64,000 nt of DNA from Aaosphaeria pasadenensis. Its lineage: Eukaryota > Ascomycota > Dothideomycetes > Pleosporales. Below the pieces are notes generated by a model that saw only the letters and a list, made by a program, of their open reading frames with translations, did not search any database and had not been told where the DNA came from. The translations under genes were made by a program, and so were the position numbers. The stretch lies in the NCBI GenBank assembly GCA_022813625.1, contig JAKLMB010000032.1:310001-374000 (forward strand), in the 5' to 3' direction. This document shows, piece after piece, positions 45,834 through 57,470 of the stretch. The stretch's first letter is position 1, and every line of letters begins with the position of its first letter.

Positions 45834-47311
45834 CTTTTGGTTGTGGTCACAGCGAAGGTATGGGAGATTGAGGGAATGTGATGGTGGTGAAGACGCCTGG
45901 TGAGAAGGGGAAATGAACCTGATTTCGAGAGCAGTGTTGAACATGTGCTGGAGACCATGGCCTATATATATATACGTAGTCGAACCTCGGATTTAGTTCA
46001 TATTGATTTCAAGTCATGCCGTTCTTCCATCCAGGGGTTCTTCAGATCGAATCGAGCGTCATCGAATCAGATTGTCACAACCCGTTTATCCTCAGTCGGT
46101 AGTGTGCAGTGTGTAATCCAGGTGTTTCTAGACACGGGCATGCACATGCACCCCAGACTCTTCTAACCCGCATTCCCATCCGGTCTGCAGTAGATAGAAA
46201 CCACAAGCCAAAAAGCCAAAGCCGCCGGGTAAAAAGGAGCGAGCCCAAAAGGAAACAAGGATTGCTGTCCAGCAGCTAGATTCATATTCTCTTTATATTC
46301 CTCCTTTCTGGGCGGCCAGACACAGGGCGTGGGATAGATTAAATAAGAGAAGTCCCACGACATCCGCGTATTTCGTTCCAATGTATAAAGTGGCTCGTTA
46401 GTTATATTCGTGGACGTTGATTGGATCGTGTGCAGGGGGTCCCATGTCGGTAATTGTATCGCAATGGTCCGGGGTGGTCTTTTTTATATTGCCATCTGGG
46501 CTATTTGAGAATACGGCTCCACGCACACGTAGTTGCGAGGCGACGGCGGGGAATATTTCCAAGGAAATGACGGGAGGACTGATGATGGCGTTCACGATAG
46601 ATAGTCATTTCATGGAGGATTGCGTTTTCGTCGTGCTTTGTGCATCATTTGCATGAAGCCTCCGGTGAATGAATAACGAGATGAACCCAGTCTTCAAGTT
46701 TCTTTGCCAATACAAAGATCTAATATGTAAAATCGATAGGGCGGACAGTATTGTGACAGATGACCAGCGGGCATGGGATACTGTATATTGCGACGAGCAA
46801 TCCTGGGAGCCGCACCGCAAGCCCGCCTCCGCTTGCGGCAACGCCGTGAAGAAGCATGTTTCTAGAACTGTAAAACATGTAGATATGTGGCGCTTTAAGC
46901 GAGGCGTGGCCTATTGCAGCTTGTATAGTGATTTTGCATATGGGGGATGGGGGAAGAGAATGGTATGACGTATAGGTACAGATTTGTTATGTAGCACTAC
47001 TGAGAGATGCGGAAGAGCCGCAGGTCGGATATTGGGAAGGGGGAGATGGTAATGCAGGAGGGAAAAACGAACGCCGAATGTCAAATACATGTTGAAATTG
47101 GGTGAAAAGAACGTGTATATCGAGAATGTGTTAATGGCATATAGTACAGACAATATTTGAGACAGACCATGTACAGTCTACCGGGAACCGGGAAACCTGT
47201 ATTCGCCATTGTCAGACGTTGTGGGTTACCCTTCCAGTACGGGCGTTGACTACAACAAAACGCCACTTACGGTGATGGTTTTCTGGCATCAGAAAACAGA
47301 AACAAAAGGCT
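45834..47311. other. 1.5-kb intergenic upstream of AA9, downstream of COX10
   Basis: This holds the AA9 promoter (TATA-like tract listed separately) and the COX10 3' flank. Small frames look accidental. I see no repeat or RNA gene. Confidence 0.5.
45963..45974 (-). promoter_or_regulatory. TATA-like tract upstream of AA9 gene
   Basis: Alternating TATATATATATA located about 130 bases upstream of the AA9 start, a reasonable distance for a TATA element. It could also be a plain simple repeat. Confidence 0.4.
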
Positions 47312-48820
47312 CTACCTCGAAGAGTTGTTTTCGCCAACCAAAACTGCATTCCTCTCTTCCTCGGTCAGATCCTCGATATCGTAGTAGAAATCGTCGTCGT
47401 CGTCCGAGAACCCAAAGATGCTCCGATAGACACGCTCCGCCAATCCCTTCTTCTGCGCCATGGCCAGAACCAGGACGATCGGAAGGTGCCACACACTTGC
47501 CCAGAACAGTCCCCTGGCCGACCCCTTGTGGCCGCTCTCGCGCCAGAAATGCCACGCCTTCCAAGTCATCCACCCGTTAATTGCGCTGCTCGTGACGACG
47601 TAGCTCCAGTCCGTCACGCCGCAGTACGAGAGGCCGATGCAGATTGGAAACATGAGGATCGAATAGCGCAGGGCCACACGGCCATTTCGGGCCGGGTTCA
47701 CCCACGACAGCATTCGATACCCTGCGTTCTTGTACTCGTCGCGAATGGACCAGCTCAGGGCGTTGAAATGCGGAAACTGCCACGCGAAGAGCAAGGCTGC
47801 ACACAGCCATCCTCCCGCCGTCCCTTCTCCAAACAGTAGCTCCTGCCATGTTCCCTCGTGTGCACATTGTCCCGCCGCCGCAGTCCAGCCCATGAGGGGA
47901 GGGATTCCGCCCACGATTCCGCCAACCCATGTGTTCAGAACCGACATCCTTTTCATTGGCGTGTAGATGCCCGCGTACAGGAAGATGTTGGCCGCTCCAA
48001 GGAATGCGGTGGTGGGATTGACGCCATAGTATAGAGCACCGGTTCCGACGATTCCGCAGGCGACTGCGAAGACCATGGCGCCTCGAGTGCTGATGAGCTT
48101 GCGGACGAGGGGCCGGTTGCGAGTACGGCTCATTTTGGCGTCATGTGCGGGCTCTATGAGCATGTTGAAGGCGTTTGCGGAGGCCGAGCATAATGCGGTA
48201 CCGGAGGTAAGGAAAAAGAGTGTGAGGGTGGACAAAGAGGGCGTTGCTGTTGCTGCAGGAGCTAGAAGACCTGGAACAGGATACAAGGAGTAAGCAGCAG
48301 TGGCCGAGAGGGTTACGAGGAAGCTGAGGCGAGGCTTCGATAGGGAAAGGTAAGTGGTGAAGAGACGACGTAGGGATCGCTGGGGCAGGTTCGATGAAAC
48401 AGTTGCCAGTCTGGATGAAGCATCTAGAGCAATTGGGTACTTAGATTCCTCTTCCGACATTGCTTGTTCCTTCGCAGCCTGGCGGCGTCGGTGAGGTAGC
48501 ACATCTTCAGTCGATGCTGGTGTGGTAGCGGCAGAGCTTGTATTGGAACCCGTCGTCCCCGCGCTTTGTACGGCTCTTCTCGATTGCGAGAATCCCGCTC
48601 CGATCGTCTCCTTGAGTACGGAATTGGTCCAGAAATAGTCCTTAGTGAATGAAGTCCTGCTCTTTCCTGCAGCTATTGCACCTTGTCGCGGGGAGGTGTT
48701 GGACGAGAAGAGCTTTCGCGATGGGACGTTAGGGCGGGAGAGTTTCCGTAGACATCGCAGGCAGACCATTTCTGCACTCTTGATTCCAATTGATCGCGGG
48801 ACTGGCGGTCGGAGGATCAT
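47312..48820 (-). CDS. COX10: Protoheme IX farnesyltransferase (heme O synthase)
   Basis: Mitochondrial inner-membrane prenyltransferase converting heme b to heme o, needed for cytochrome c oxidase. The frame is intronless: 502 residues from the start at 48820; the frame stays open upstream to 48925 and a further in-frame start lies at 48769, so the exact start is uncertain. The N-terminal 170 residues are basic and Ser-rich, fitting a presequence. Membrane segments run from YLSLSKPRLSFLVTLSATAA onward, with the prenyl-diphosphate-binding aspartate-rich motif NAFNMLIEPAHDAKMSRTRN and the second motif region containing YTPMKRMSVLNTWVGGIVGG. The C-terminus is acidic. The gene stands alone in orientation with AA9 and RPN2. 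Confidence 0.93.
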   Translation of the reverse strand: MILRPPVPRSIGIKSAEMVCLRCLRKLSRPNVPSRKLFSSNTSPRQGAIAAGKSRTSFTKDYFWTNSVLKETIGAGFSQSRRAVQSAGTTGSNTSSAATTPASTEDVLPHRRRQAAKEQAMSEEESKYPIALDASSRLATVSSNLPQRSLRRLFTTYLSLSKPRLSFLVTLSATAAYSLYPVPGLLAPAATATPSLSTLTLFFLTSGTALCSASANAFNMLIEPAHDAKMSRTRNRPLVRKLISTRGAMVFAVACGIVGTGALYYGVNPTTAFLGAANIFLYAGIYTPMKRMSVLNTWVGGIVGGIPPLMGWTAAAGQCAHEGTWQELLFGEGTAGGWLCAALLFAWQFPHFNALSWSIRDEYKNAGYRMLSWVNPARNGRVALRYSILMFPICIGLSYCGVTDWSYVVTSSAINGWMTWKAWHFWRESGHKGSARGLFWASVWHLPIVLVLAMAQKKGLAERVYRSIFGFSDDDDDFYYDIEDLTEEERNAVLVGENNSSR

Positions 48821-49184
48821 GGCGGAATGGATAGAGCTGTCTGTTGCTTCTTCACGGATCACCAGATGATTTAATGCGCATGCCAAGGCTAAGACGGTAA
48901 TATCCGGGCTAACCCAGTCCGGCAATGCTAGATGCTAGATACGAGTATCACGATATGATTGCACCTCTGAATTGTTAACAATGTCCATTATAAGCGGCAT
49001 AGACTACAGAGCCGTGTAGCAGGCCTTAAGGGCTATTATACATTGCTGAAGCAAAGTCTAAACGAGCTGTGGAATCTCTGGGTTGCTACTTATGCCTCCC
49101 AGTAATGCAAGTCTGATGTCCTCCGGCTACCGTGAGCCCCAAATGATGGTACAAATATGCACTTATTTCCCCCTCCACAATGAT
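48821..49184. other. Intergenic between COX10 and RPN2
   Basis: 364 bases between two minus-strand genes: COX10 promoter and RPN2 3' flank. If COX10 starts at the upstream in-frame ATG this is about 100 bases shorter. Nothing else is seen. Confidence 0.5.
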
Positions 49185-52100
49185 TTACTCCTCCTCGCCT
49201 TCGCCACCGTCTGAGAGATAGTCAAATTCTCCAGGTAGTGATGCCTCTTCATCTCCCTCATCCACTGTATTGGTCGTGATAGGAGTAGAGAACGAACTAT
49301 CTCGCACAGCTCGCGCTAGGTCGTCATTTGACGAGCGACCAGCACCAGGAGTGGGAGCTGGCGCTGTTGTCTTCTTAACCTTCAACTCGAGTAGAGTCTT
49401 TGGTTCAGATGGCTTGGTGTCTGTTAAGAGAACGACGCCTCCAGTTGGCTGTTTTATGTTAGTGTATGTCTTAAATGGTAACAATGTGAGTAACTGACCT
49501 TCTTGATCGGCACATATCGCTCATCTGGGAAGCTGATATACTTGACTTGTCCTGGCAGCACGCGAGACATGTTCTCTAATTCATAACCGACCTTCTCTTT
49601 CTCCGCCTTCTTCTTTGCAACCTCAGCTGCAGGGGTGTCATCCTCGCCTTCAACCTTGTCCTCCTTCTTCACGTCATCATCGACGTCCATCCTGTCATCA
49701 TCTGTGGCGGATATCTTGGGCGTAGCTGGGGTCATATCAATATCCATACTCTCGCGTCGTCGTTGTCGAGCCTTGACCGCTTTCCTGCGCTTATCTTGAG
49801 CGGTCGTAGAAAGGACTGCCGTCTTGACCTTCTCTGGGGCCTCCTCTGTCTTAACCTCTTGCTCTGGTGGATAGTCGAACATGCTTGGTCTTGTGTTGCT
49901 GTGGAACTTGAATGAAGGAATTTCCAGATCCTGATCGACACCAATGATGGCCGTAGGAGTAAAGCTGAGGGACAAGAAATGGGTCAATGGGAACCAGTAC
50001 CAGTATTGCGTGAACACGGCCATTCCTACAATTGCAGTCATGTTGAGGTTTCCGGTCTGTGTTTGCAGTCCGATTGTGCAATTGCGGCCTCCTGCATCGA
50101 TGATACCAAGGGCAAGAGCGCATCCGAACTTGGCCATAGCATCCTCATGGCGGTCCGCAACGATCTTAGCGAGAGTCTTCCGGATGGCTGCCACCTTCGG
50201 GTTCATGGCCTCATTTTGTTGTACCAAGATCATTGCAAGGGAGATGAGTGCACCCTGGCGAACAAAGTCGGTCGAGTCTTTCATCATGGGCTCAAGGAGA
50301 TCAATAGCATCCTCCAGTCCGGTTCCTGCACAGGCAATACCGAGAGCCATGGTGGCTCCGTATCGCACGTGGGGGTTGTAGGACTCTGCAAGAAGCTCTA
50401 CCATGCGGGGAACGCTGCCGGGCTTCCTGAAGAGGACGAAACCCAAACTCATAACGGCGATTCTGCGTACATCGTCGCTGACGTCGCTGACGGCGACGTG
50501 GAGCAGCTTTCGCACGGCCTTGTTACTGCCTGTGCCACAGTATGCGAGGGCGAGGGTCATGATACCGCCATAACGGAGAGTTGGGTCCGGGTCGTCTAGT
50601 AGGCCGTTGATCAGCTCATCGGCAGCCTCTTGTCGGCCGTACATAATGAGAGCCATGCCGATAGCCAATCCGCGGACGATCTTCTCGTGCTGTGTGTCGT
50701 GTGCGTACTGGATCATCTCTTCGAGGGCCTTAATATTGCCAGTACCCAGCATAACCAAGCCCATGGCAAGGCCGACTGCCTCTCCGTTGATGGCAGAGTC
50801 GGTGTACAGAACACTCTTGAAAGAGTCGAAAATCTCCTCTGAGCCAGTTGCCATGCCTGCAACACCTAGACCAAGAGCTCCACCATGCTGAATGACTTCC
50901 TCAGAAGCATTTTGGAACTGTCGCAGAAGATAGTCTAGAACATGTGTTCCGTGATTGGTGTAAATCAAGCCCAAAGCGTAAAGAGATCCACCCTGCTCGT
51001 AGTGTGAGCTTGATGAAACGTTGTCCTTGGGAAGATAAGGATCCAATAGTTTCTGCCCCTGAGTGATATTGCCACGGTGGATGACTCCTAGGGCAGCGGT
51101 TGCGGTGAACTTGGACCAATTTACAGCCTTCCCTAGCCATTCCAGATTCTCTCGGAAGAATGTGTCGTTGGTGGTACCAGCGTTCATGAAAGCATTGGCG
51201 AATGTTACACTGGTGTGGAAAATTGAGTTTCGAGCCTCCAGACTATCACGGATCTTGTTGAGGATGTTCTTGTCGGTACGGTTGTTCCGGTAGAGGAATT
51301 CCAGGTTCAACTCGATGCTCTTGGTACCTCGGAGAACCTGGCGCACGCTGTTGTATGCTTTCAACTCCTCTTCGGACGAATCCGTGGGCTTTTTGCGAGA
51401 AGCGGCAGCTGAGACATTGCTAGTATCGGCGTTAGCTAGAAGGCCATCTGATTCTCCGGCTTCATCAGACTGGGGCTTGTGCGATGCGTCTCCGTTTTCT
51501 CCAGACGTTTCATCCTCGTCAGATTCGGGAAGCTCCTCCATGACCTTGGCAAGGAACTCCTGCGTGCCGTTCTCGTAGAGATCAAAGGATATCTGGTAGG
51601 CAACGGCAAGAGATTTGGGATCATCGCGCTGCACGAGTTGTCGAATAAGGTTCGAGGCCAAAGAGTGCTGGTTCAGATACACTACGCATTTGGCGATTGA
51701 GAAGTAATCAGGGTTGGGGATGTCGTTCAACAACTCTAGAATCAGCTCGAGTATCTGATGCAGGGGTTAGACCGAGAACGCGGATGCATATGCAGGTGAC
51801 ATACCTTGTGCCGAAGTCCTCGCTCTTGTACTACGTTCATGCAGATATCAAGCACATACTCCATAAGTTCCTCTCCCCTTGAGGGGGAACCTGTGGCTGG
51901 CTTCTTGCCCTGTTTCTTATCCTCCTGGTTAGCCCGCAAGAAAGCCTCCCGAAGGATGTCTAGATTCCGCGCCTCAATAGCAATGCCAACGACTTGCTTG
52001 TAATCACCGTTCTCGTAGCAGCTCTCGAAAATGCGTCGTATGGTCGCTTGAAGGTTCTTCTGGACGCTCCTTTGCAATACCAACGGTGTGGGGTGTGCGC

Positions 52101-52857
52101 CGACAACTCCTGCGTTGCCGCCACCGGGGATGGTAGGATCGAAGGTTTCCGAGTCTTGTCGGGAGAGAAGAGACTTTGAGGGAAGCGCTGATTGAGAGAA
52201 CGGTGTTATCGGCGAGGTCATGCTTGCTGCTGTGCTGGCACCTCCAGCCTGGTTCGAGAAGGAGGTGATGAGTTGTGGGGGAGCTTGATTAGCGCGGCTT
52301 ATCGGAGTGGGAGGGTTGTGCATGGCAGAGAGAGCAATGTAGGTATCGAGGCATTTCGCTGCATCCTACTCGTTAGCCATCAAGTTCAAAATAGGCCCAG
52401 GTTTACCATTTGCGTGGGTGTATCCGGCACAACGCCACTGCTGACCCGAGATGCAATACTGTATTGAAGGTTCCATCAAGTACTCACCTAGGATTGTCTC
52501 TTCGAATTCACCGTTGTGGTGAATATCAAACAGCTTTCCAGCTCCGAGCGCAAAGACCATACTCTCGTTGTACTCCTGGAGCTGGTAATACACCTTTGCA
52601 GCTACAAGAGCAGCGAGCTCCCGCTCCGGGAACGACTCATCCTCATACAAGGCTTCACTGAAATCACACGCGGATTAGCAAGACGTTACAGGACTGGGAA
52701 TAGAGTTCTAAGCTCACATTTCACTGACTGATCCAGCAACTTCTGGCCACAGCAGGTCAATATCGCTATTGAGCCTTTGGAGGGCAAATGACCGTAGAGC
52801 AGTATCGGGTTCCGCCAGGAATCCGACGAGGCCGGCTGCGGATGTCAGACCGACCAT
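49185..52857 (-). CDS. RPN2: 26S proteasome regulatory subunit RPN2 (PSMD1)
   Basis: Large base-subcomplex scaffold of the 26S proteasome. Five exons (52718-52857, 52488-52657, 51805-52358, 49499-51754, 49185-49448) give 1,127 residues, slightly longer than yeast Rpn2. The start MVGLTSAAGLVGFLAEPDTA is typical. Proteasome/cyclosome repeats, each an Ala/Gly-rich helical pair, run over about residues 420-800 (GGALGLGVAGMATGSEE, EAVGLAMGLVMLGTGN, YGATMALGIACAGTG, LGIIDAGG). The C-terminal strand block YVPIKKPTGGVVLLTDTKP is restored by the last splice and ends in an acidic tail. Exon 3 acceptor GATGCAG gives ETILAKCLDTYIAL, the only choice that keeps frame. A Ser/Pro-rich insert at residues about 120-175 lies near the N-terminus. 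Confidence 0.95.
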
Positions 52858-53704
52858 AGTGGAAGTTTATTGTCGGCCACAGATCAGGATTGTCTCTTGA
52901 TGGAACAGAGGTGGGCGTCGAGATAACGAAAGTTGCGAACGGAGAGGGAGAAGACGGTGGAATCGGGTGGAGCTGGAGAGTGGCGCCTGAGTAGGCTGGG
53001 GGAGTTGGCGAGGAAATCGGCGAGTGAGCACCAGTAAAGGCGTTTGGTCCTGTATAGTGAAGGAAAGACTGGAAATGGAGTGGAACTGAAATTGGAGATG
53101 GCACAGGGCCGTGGTTGTGGAGTTTGGATGGTTGTGAATCGTGTAGACAACAGCTTCGCGCGCGATATCACCGAGACTTGGCGTTGCACCCCGTTTCGGA
53201 ATATGATGACATAAGAAAGGCACCCGCGGCCTCGTCATCGAAATATAAGCACGCGATGTCCCCGAAAACTTCAAGCTATGAACATCTTGCAACACGGTGG
53301 ATGAATAGTTTGGCAAGCAACAACACTACGGCGCATGTTTTTGCTACGTTGCGACCAAAAAGGCAATTTTGGGTAGGTGCAATGCCAAAGTCGGGTGATT
53401 GTACAGTTCAGGAACACATCGTCACGTCACATGCGCAGATTTGGAGGTAGTCTGTGGAACCAAATATCTGAAGGGTCAAAAATGGGTATCTCGATTATCC
53501 TATCACGCATCGAACTCCGGCTAGATGCTGCGACATGAGTCTCTAAACAAAGAGACTGCATGCCTGAAAACAACATTTGCTTCCAAAACGCCGTTGCCAA
53601 TCCTGGCCCAAAGGCCCAAAAGAAAAAGAAGCTAAACTACTCATAGATATAAAAATACAGAAAAACTGATTACTCCTAAGAGCCTAAGAGAAACGCCTGA
53701 GTTG
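52858..53704. other. Intergenic between RPN2 and the RNA triphosphatase gene
   Basis: 847 bases: RPN2 promoter and 3' flank of the capping-enzyme gene. The first 300 bases are pyrimidine-rich on the minus strand. I see no gene or repeat. Confidence 0.5.
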
Positions 53705-54955
53705 CTATACTTTGGTCATCTCTCGAGAAAGCACTCGCAGATTGTTCATCAATCCAACGATGAGGGGCTCATAATTGTTGTTGTCTTCACCCCTTTGTAT
53801 CGAGTCGGCCGCTTGCAGTACAAGGTCTGGGTCTAGTTCCAGCTCTAGTTCGTGATTTCTGGAGGTCGACTGTGTCACTTGAGTCAGATCCACCGTATAG
53901 GCACCAAGCCAAGAGTAAGACATGCGATCCTTTCTTCGTTCCTCGACACCCCGCATCCCTTCCTTGGCTGGCTGCAGGCTTTCCACGGGCCCAGGGAAAT
54001 TGACTTCGAGATTGATGCCTATCCGATAATCCCACTCTGTCCTAGGCGAACTGATCTCCAAATTGACCAGCTTGAGCTTGATGATTTTTCGGGTGATTTG
54101 GCCAGTCTTCTGATCTGTCGTAACACGAACTCGCTGGGTGTGCCCTGATCTCTGGATGATTACCTTGATCACTGGGTGTAGCAAAGCAAATCCCGTTTGG
54201 TCCAGCTCGTAAAACGTGTCGACTTCGTGTGTATGTCTATATGTGATCTCCGGTCTTTGGACCTCTGGATTCAAGGCCTTCGTGACCTCTTTGTTCAGGA
54301 ATTGATTCATCTTCTTGTGCTGCTCGAGTGACATCGTACTCTCGAACTTTGTGCCCTCAACCTGGACGACGCATTCGGTTCGATGTATCCCGTGGAGACG
54401 TACGTTAGACTGCTTGTCTAGTATCTGTCCCCAACGTGCCTCAATTTCAAGGTGTGTATGAGGATCTTCTCGAAGGACTTGACGGATCGGTTCGCTCATA
54501 ACGACGTTATCCCAGATCAGGTCGCAGACTTGCCGCGAGGTTTCGTCATAAACGACGTTATCGTTCGTGAGAGGGCGCTCGAAGCTGGTAAGTTGTCTTC
54601 TATCAAGGACAGGCACGCGCGGTCGTTGTTGCGGCGCGTTGCCATTGTGTTGGGCAGAGGGAAGAGGTTGCGCCTGAAGTCGAGGGGTCGCGGAAGGGGC
54701 TCGAGACGGCCGGCGCTGGTTACGATGGTCTCTGTGGTGCGCCTCGAGCGCTTCGTGTTCGCGAACAGCCCAGATAGGTCTGGGGTCGTGTCGTTGACGC
54801 CTGCGTGGCATGGCTTTGTGTGTGTTGTGAGGAGGTGTTGGAAGCTTCGCGACGGAGATCGCAGGGCTGGCTGCTGTGATGGAATGTGGATTCGAGGGAG
54901 AGCGACGAGGCGTCGCCTCTGGCCCGGGGTTTGAGAGGAGATCAGAAATATTCAT
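53705..54955 (-). CDS. mRNA 5'-triphosphatase (capping enzyme beta subunit, Cet1 family)
   Basis: Removes the gamma phosphate from nascent RNA 5' ends, first step of mRNA capping in the nucleus. Intronless; 416 residues from MNISDLLSNPGPE, with an alternative start 60 bases upstream (55015). Residues 1-110 are Pro/Arg/Ser-rich and disordered. The metal-binding tunnel motifs are EIEARWG (residues 170-176) and the Glu-rich strand ELELELD near the C-terminus; DYRIGINLEVNFPGP and MSYSWLGAYTVDLTQV are further tunnel strands. The family in fungi is metal-dependent and unrelated to the cysteine-phosphatase type of animals, which makes it diagnostic. The guanylyltransferase partner is not in this window. 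Confidence 0.9.
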   Translation of the reverse strand: MNISDLLSNPGPEATPRRSPSNPHSITAASPAISVAKLPTPPHNTHKAMPRRRQRHDPRPIWAVREHEALEAHHRDHRNQRRPSRAPSATPRLQAQPLPSAQHNGNAPQQRPRVPVLDRRQLTSFERPLTNDNVVYDETSRQVCDLIWDNVVMSEPIRQVLREDPHTHLEIEARWGQILDKQSNVRLHGIHRTECVVQVEGTKFESTMSLEQHKKMNQFLNKEVTKALNPEVQRPEITYRHTHEVDTFYELDQTGFALLHPVIKVIIQRSGHTQRVRVTTDQKTGQITRKIIKLKLVNLEISSPRTEWDYRIGINLEVNFPGPVESLQPAKEGMRGVEERRKDRMSYSWLGAYTVDLTQVTQSTSRNHELELELDPDLVLQAADSIQRGEDNNNYEPLIVGLMNNLRVLSREMTKV

Positions 54956-55550
54956 GGTGATAGTGGATAGAAGGCATTTACTGGAGGGAGGTGCAACTTG
55001 CGCTGTGTTGAGCAAAGAGATGAAGATGCGACGGACCGAAGAGGACCCGAACGCGCAAGCTCAGATGACTAAGATCAGGGCGGCACTCCCCCTTCTGGAC
55101 TCGATTGTGTCGTTCAATGAGACAACAACGACAGCGACACGGTGAGGTTGGACGGAAGAGGATCTCGAGTCTCGGGAATTGAGTAGATGCTTGCAGCGTT
55201 TTTTCTCTCTTGAAGTCGTTAGAACGGGTCGAGAGCTTACACAGACCGTGGGCGCACGGAAGTGGTGCCGGAGACTCGAGAGCACTGATGCTCTCATCTT
55301 TTATTAGCGAGGATGCTTTGATTCATTGTACATCCATGCAGACGGGACATAGCAATGTTCACGAGCTTTTAGTACTGATTGAAATTCATTTCCTGTATTG
55401 TAATCTGTAAAGATGCTATCATAAAACACCAATTTTGCACCTCATACGCCGTCTTATTTGCTGGCCGCTCTTGTTGATCGTAAGAAGTCATCCCTTTCCA
55501 GCATTCTACATGTTGCGCGTCCCAGCCGTCTATCAAGGCTCCGTCTGCAC
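54956..55550. other. Intergenic between the RNA triphosphatase and pyruvate kinase genes
   Basis: 595 bases between two minus-strand genes, holding the triphosphatase promoter and the pyruvate kinase 3' flank. Nothing recognisable. Confidence 0.5.
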
Positions 55551-57310
55551 TCAAGCCTCCTGGTCCAAGCCAAGATCCTCAGTTGCAGGAACGATGCGAA
55601 GAGTGTTCGTGTGGCCCATACCGCCTCTCCAGCCTTGGACACAGATGACGGGGTCGCCCTTGTTGAGAACACCGAGCTTGATGGCATTCATGATACCCCA
55701 CTTCAAGCGACGGTCAACGTCCTCCTGCCAGGGAGCAGTGTTGAAATCGGGCTTCTCCTCGGGGAAGTAGAATGGGTATACACCGCGGTATAGATGGGAG
55801 TATCGGGCGGCCATATCATTGCGGGTGACCATGATGATGGGGCAAACGGGACGGTACTTGGAAACGAGACGAGCGGTGGTTCCACTGTTGCAACGGGTCA
55901 GCCTTCCACCTTTCTTGTACGGATAGATTTTCGGTTCGAAACTTACCTGGTGGTCAACACCAGAATGGCACCAGCATTCTGCTCGAGACTGGCGCTGACG
56001 GCAGCCATGGCGCAAGTCTCAGTGGTAGGGCATGGGACGGGAGCCAACCTCCTGAGCTCATCGAAGGCGCTGACATAGGGAATAGCGACCTCGGCGAGCA
56101 AGCAGGTCTCGTGCATGAGGGTCACGGCCTCGACGGGGTAGTTACCCTTCGCCGTCTCTCCAGACAACATGACGCAGTCTGCGCCGTCAAGAACAGCGTT
56201 ACCGACGTCACTGACTTCGGCACGGGTAGGACGGGGGTTGTAAGTCATGGACTCCAACATCTGGGTCGCGCAAATTGCGGGCTTTCCGGCAATGTTGCAC
56301 TTGGTGATCATCATCTTCTGGGCGATGAAGACCTGGCTGGGGGGAATCTCGATACCAAGATCACCACGGGCAACCATGACACCGTCAGTCTCCTTAAGAA
56401 TGGCGTCGAAATTGTTGACACCTTGCTGGTTCTCGATCTTGGCAATGATCTGGATGTCCTTGCCCTCCTCGCCGAGGACCTCGCGGATGGCGGTGATGTC
56501 GCTTCCTTGACGGATGAAAGAGGCAAAAATCATGTCGACCTTGTTCTTTACACCGAATCGAAGATCTGCTTTGTCCTTCTCGGACAGAGGAGGGAGATCG
56601 ACGTCGGTCTTGGGAAGATTGACACCCTTCCTGGAGGAAATCTTGCCATTGTTCACGCACTTGCACTTGACGGTCTGCTCATCGACAACCTCAATCACCT
56701 CGAATGACAGAACACCGTCATCGACGTAGATAGTACGGCCAGCCGTGATGACCTTGGTGATGTTCTTGTAGTCCACATACCTAGATCAATGGGTTAGCAA
56801 ACACACAATCTTCTCGTACAATTTGGGTATAACCAACATGTTCTTGTTGTCGCTCTTGGTGGCATATGCCTCGTCGGTGGTGATGTTGATGATGTCGCCG
56901 GCGCTGATCGGGATATCTTCGTCGTTCACTGTGTTTCCGGTACGGATCTCAGGACCTTTCTGTAGGGACAATTGAGTAAGCAGACTTCATAGCAGAGCAA
57001 AAGGCTGGAGACTTACGGTATCGAGAGCAATGGCGAGGGGCCTGCCAGGCTGTGTCTGCTCGGCCTTGCGGGCATTGTCAATGACGGACTGGTGGTACTC
57101 GTAAGAGCCGTGAGAGAAGTTCATGCGAACGACATTGAGACCGGCTTTGCGAAGAGAATTGATCTTCTCTGCAGAGTTGGTCTTGGGGCCGATTGTGCCA
57201 ATGATGGAAGTACGGCGGTACTCCTTCGCGGGGGTATATTCGGTGTTGAGCTGCGAGAGCCACTCAATTCGCGTGCGGCCCGCGTTCAAGTGGTCAAGAG
57301 CGTTGGCCAT
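55551..57310 (-). CDS. Pyruvate kinase
   Basis: Glycolytic enzyme converting phosphoenolpyruvate and ADP to pyruvate and ATP. Four exons (57017-57310, 56838-56959, 55947-56780, 55551-55884) give 527 residues, the normal fungal length. Signature blocks are RRTSIIGTIGPKTNSAEKI, VRMNFSHGSYEYHQSVID, GPEIRTGNT, IIAKIENQQGVNNFDAIL (active-site Lys), MVARGDLGIEIP, KPAICATQMLESMTYNPRPT and, after the third intron, TSGTTARLVSKYRP. The start MANALDHLNAGRTRIEWLS matches the family. It is a highly expressed gene; a pyrimidine-rich tract and a TATA-like element lie upstream. Allosteric sites for fructose 1,6-bisphosphate are in the C-domain and look intact. Confidence 0.97.
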
Positions 57311-57400
57311 TGTGTTTTATTTCTGAGATGGTGGTAGGAGGGCAGAAAGGAGGATGAATGGCAAGGTAGTATTAGGTATTTGTATAGGAAGTGTGGTGTG

Positions 57401-57432
57401 AAGGGAGAGGAGAGAGAGAAAGTGAAGGAGAG
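57401..57432 (-). promoter_or_regulatory. Pyrimidine-rich tract upstream of pyruvate kinase
   Basis: On the gene strand this is mostly C and T with CTCTCTCTCC runs, 90-120 bases upstream of the start. Such CT boxes sit near transcription starts of highly expressed fungal glycolytic genes. Confidence 0.5.
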
Positions 57433-57460
57433 CGCGGAGTTTATGGACCCCGCGGAATGG

Positions 57461-57470
57461 CTTATTATAA
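57461..57470 (-). promoter_or_regulatory. TATA-like element of pyruvate kinase
   Basis: TTATAATAAG on the gene strand, about 150 bases upstream of the start and just upstream of the pyrimidine-rich tract, a standard arrangement. Confidence 0.45.

Noticed and set aside
45975..46000. Sequence resembling a tRNA T-loop (CGAGGTTCGAC on the minus strand)
   Set aside because: No pairing T-stem or acceptor stem could be found around it.
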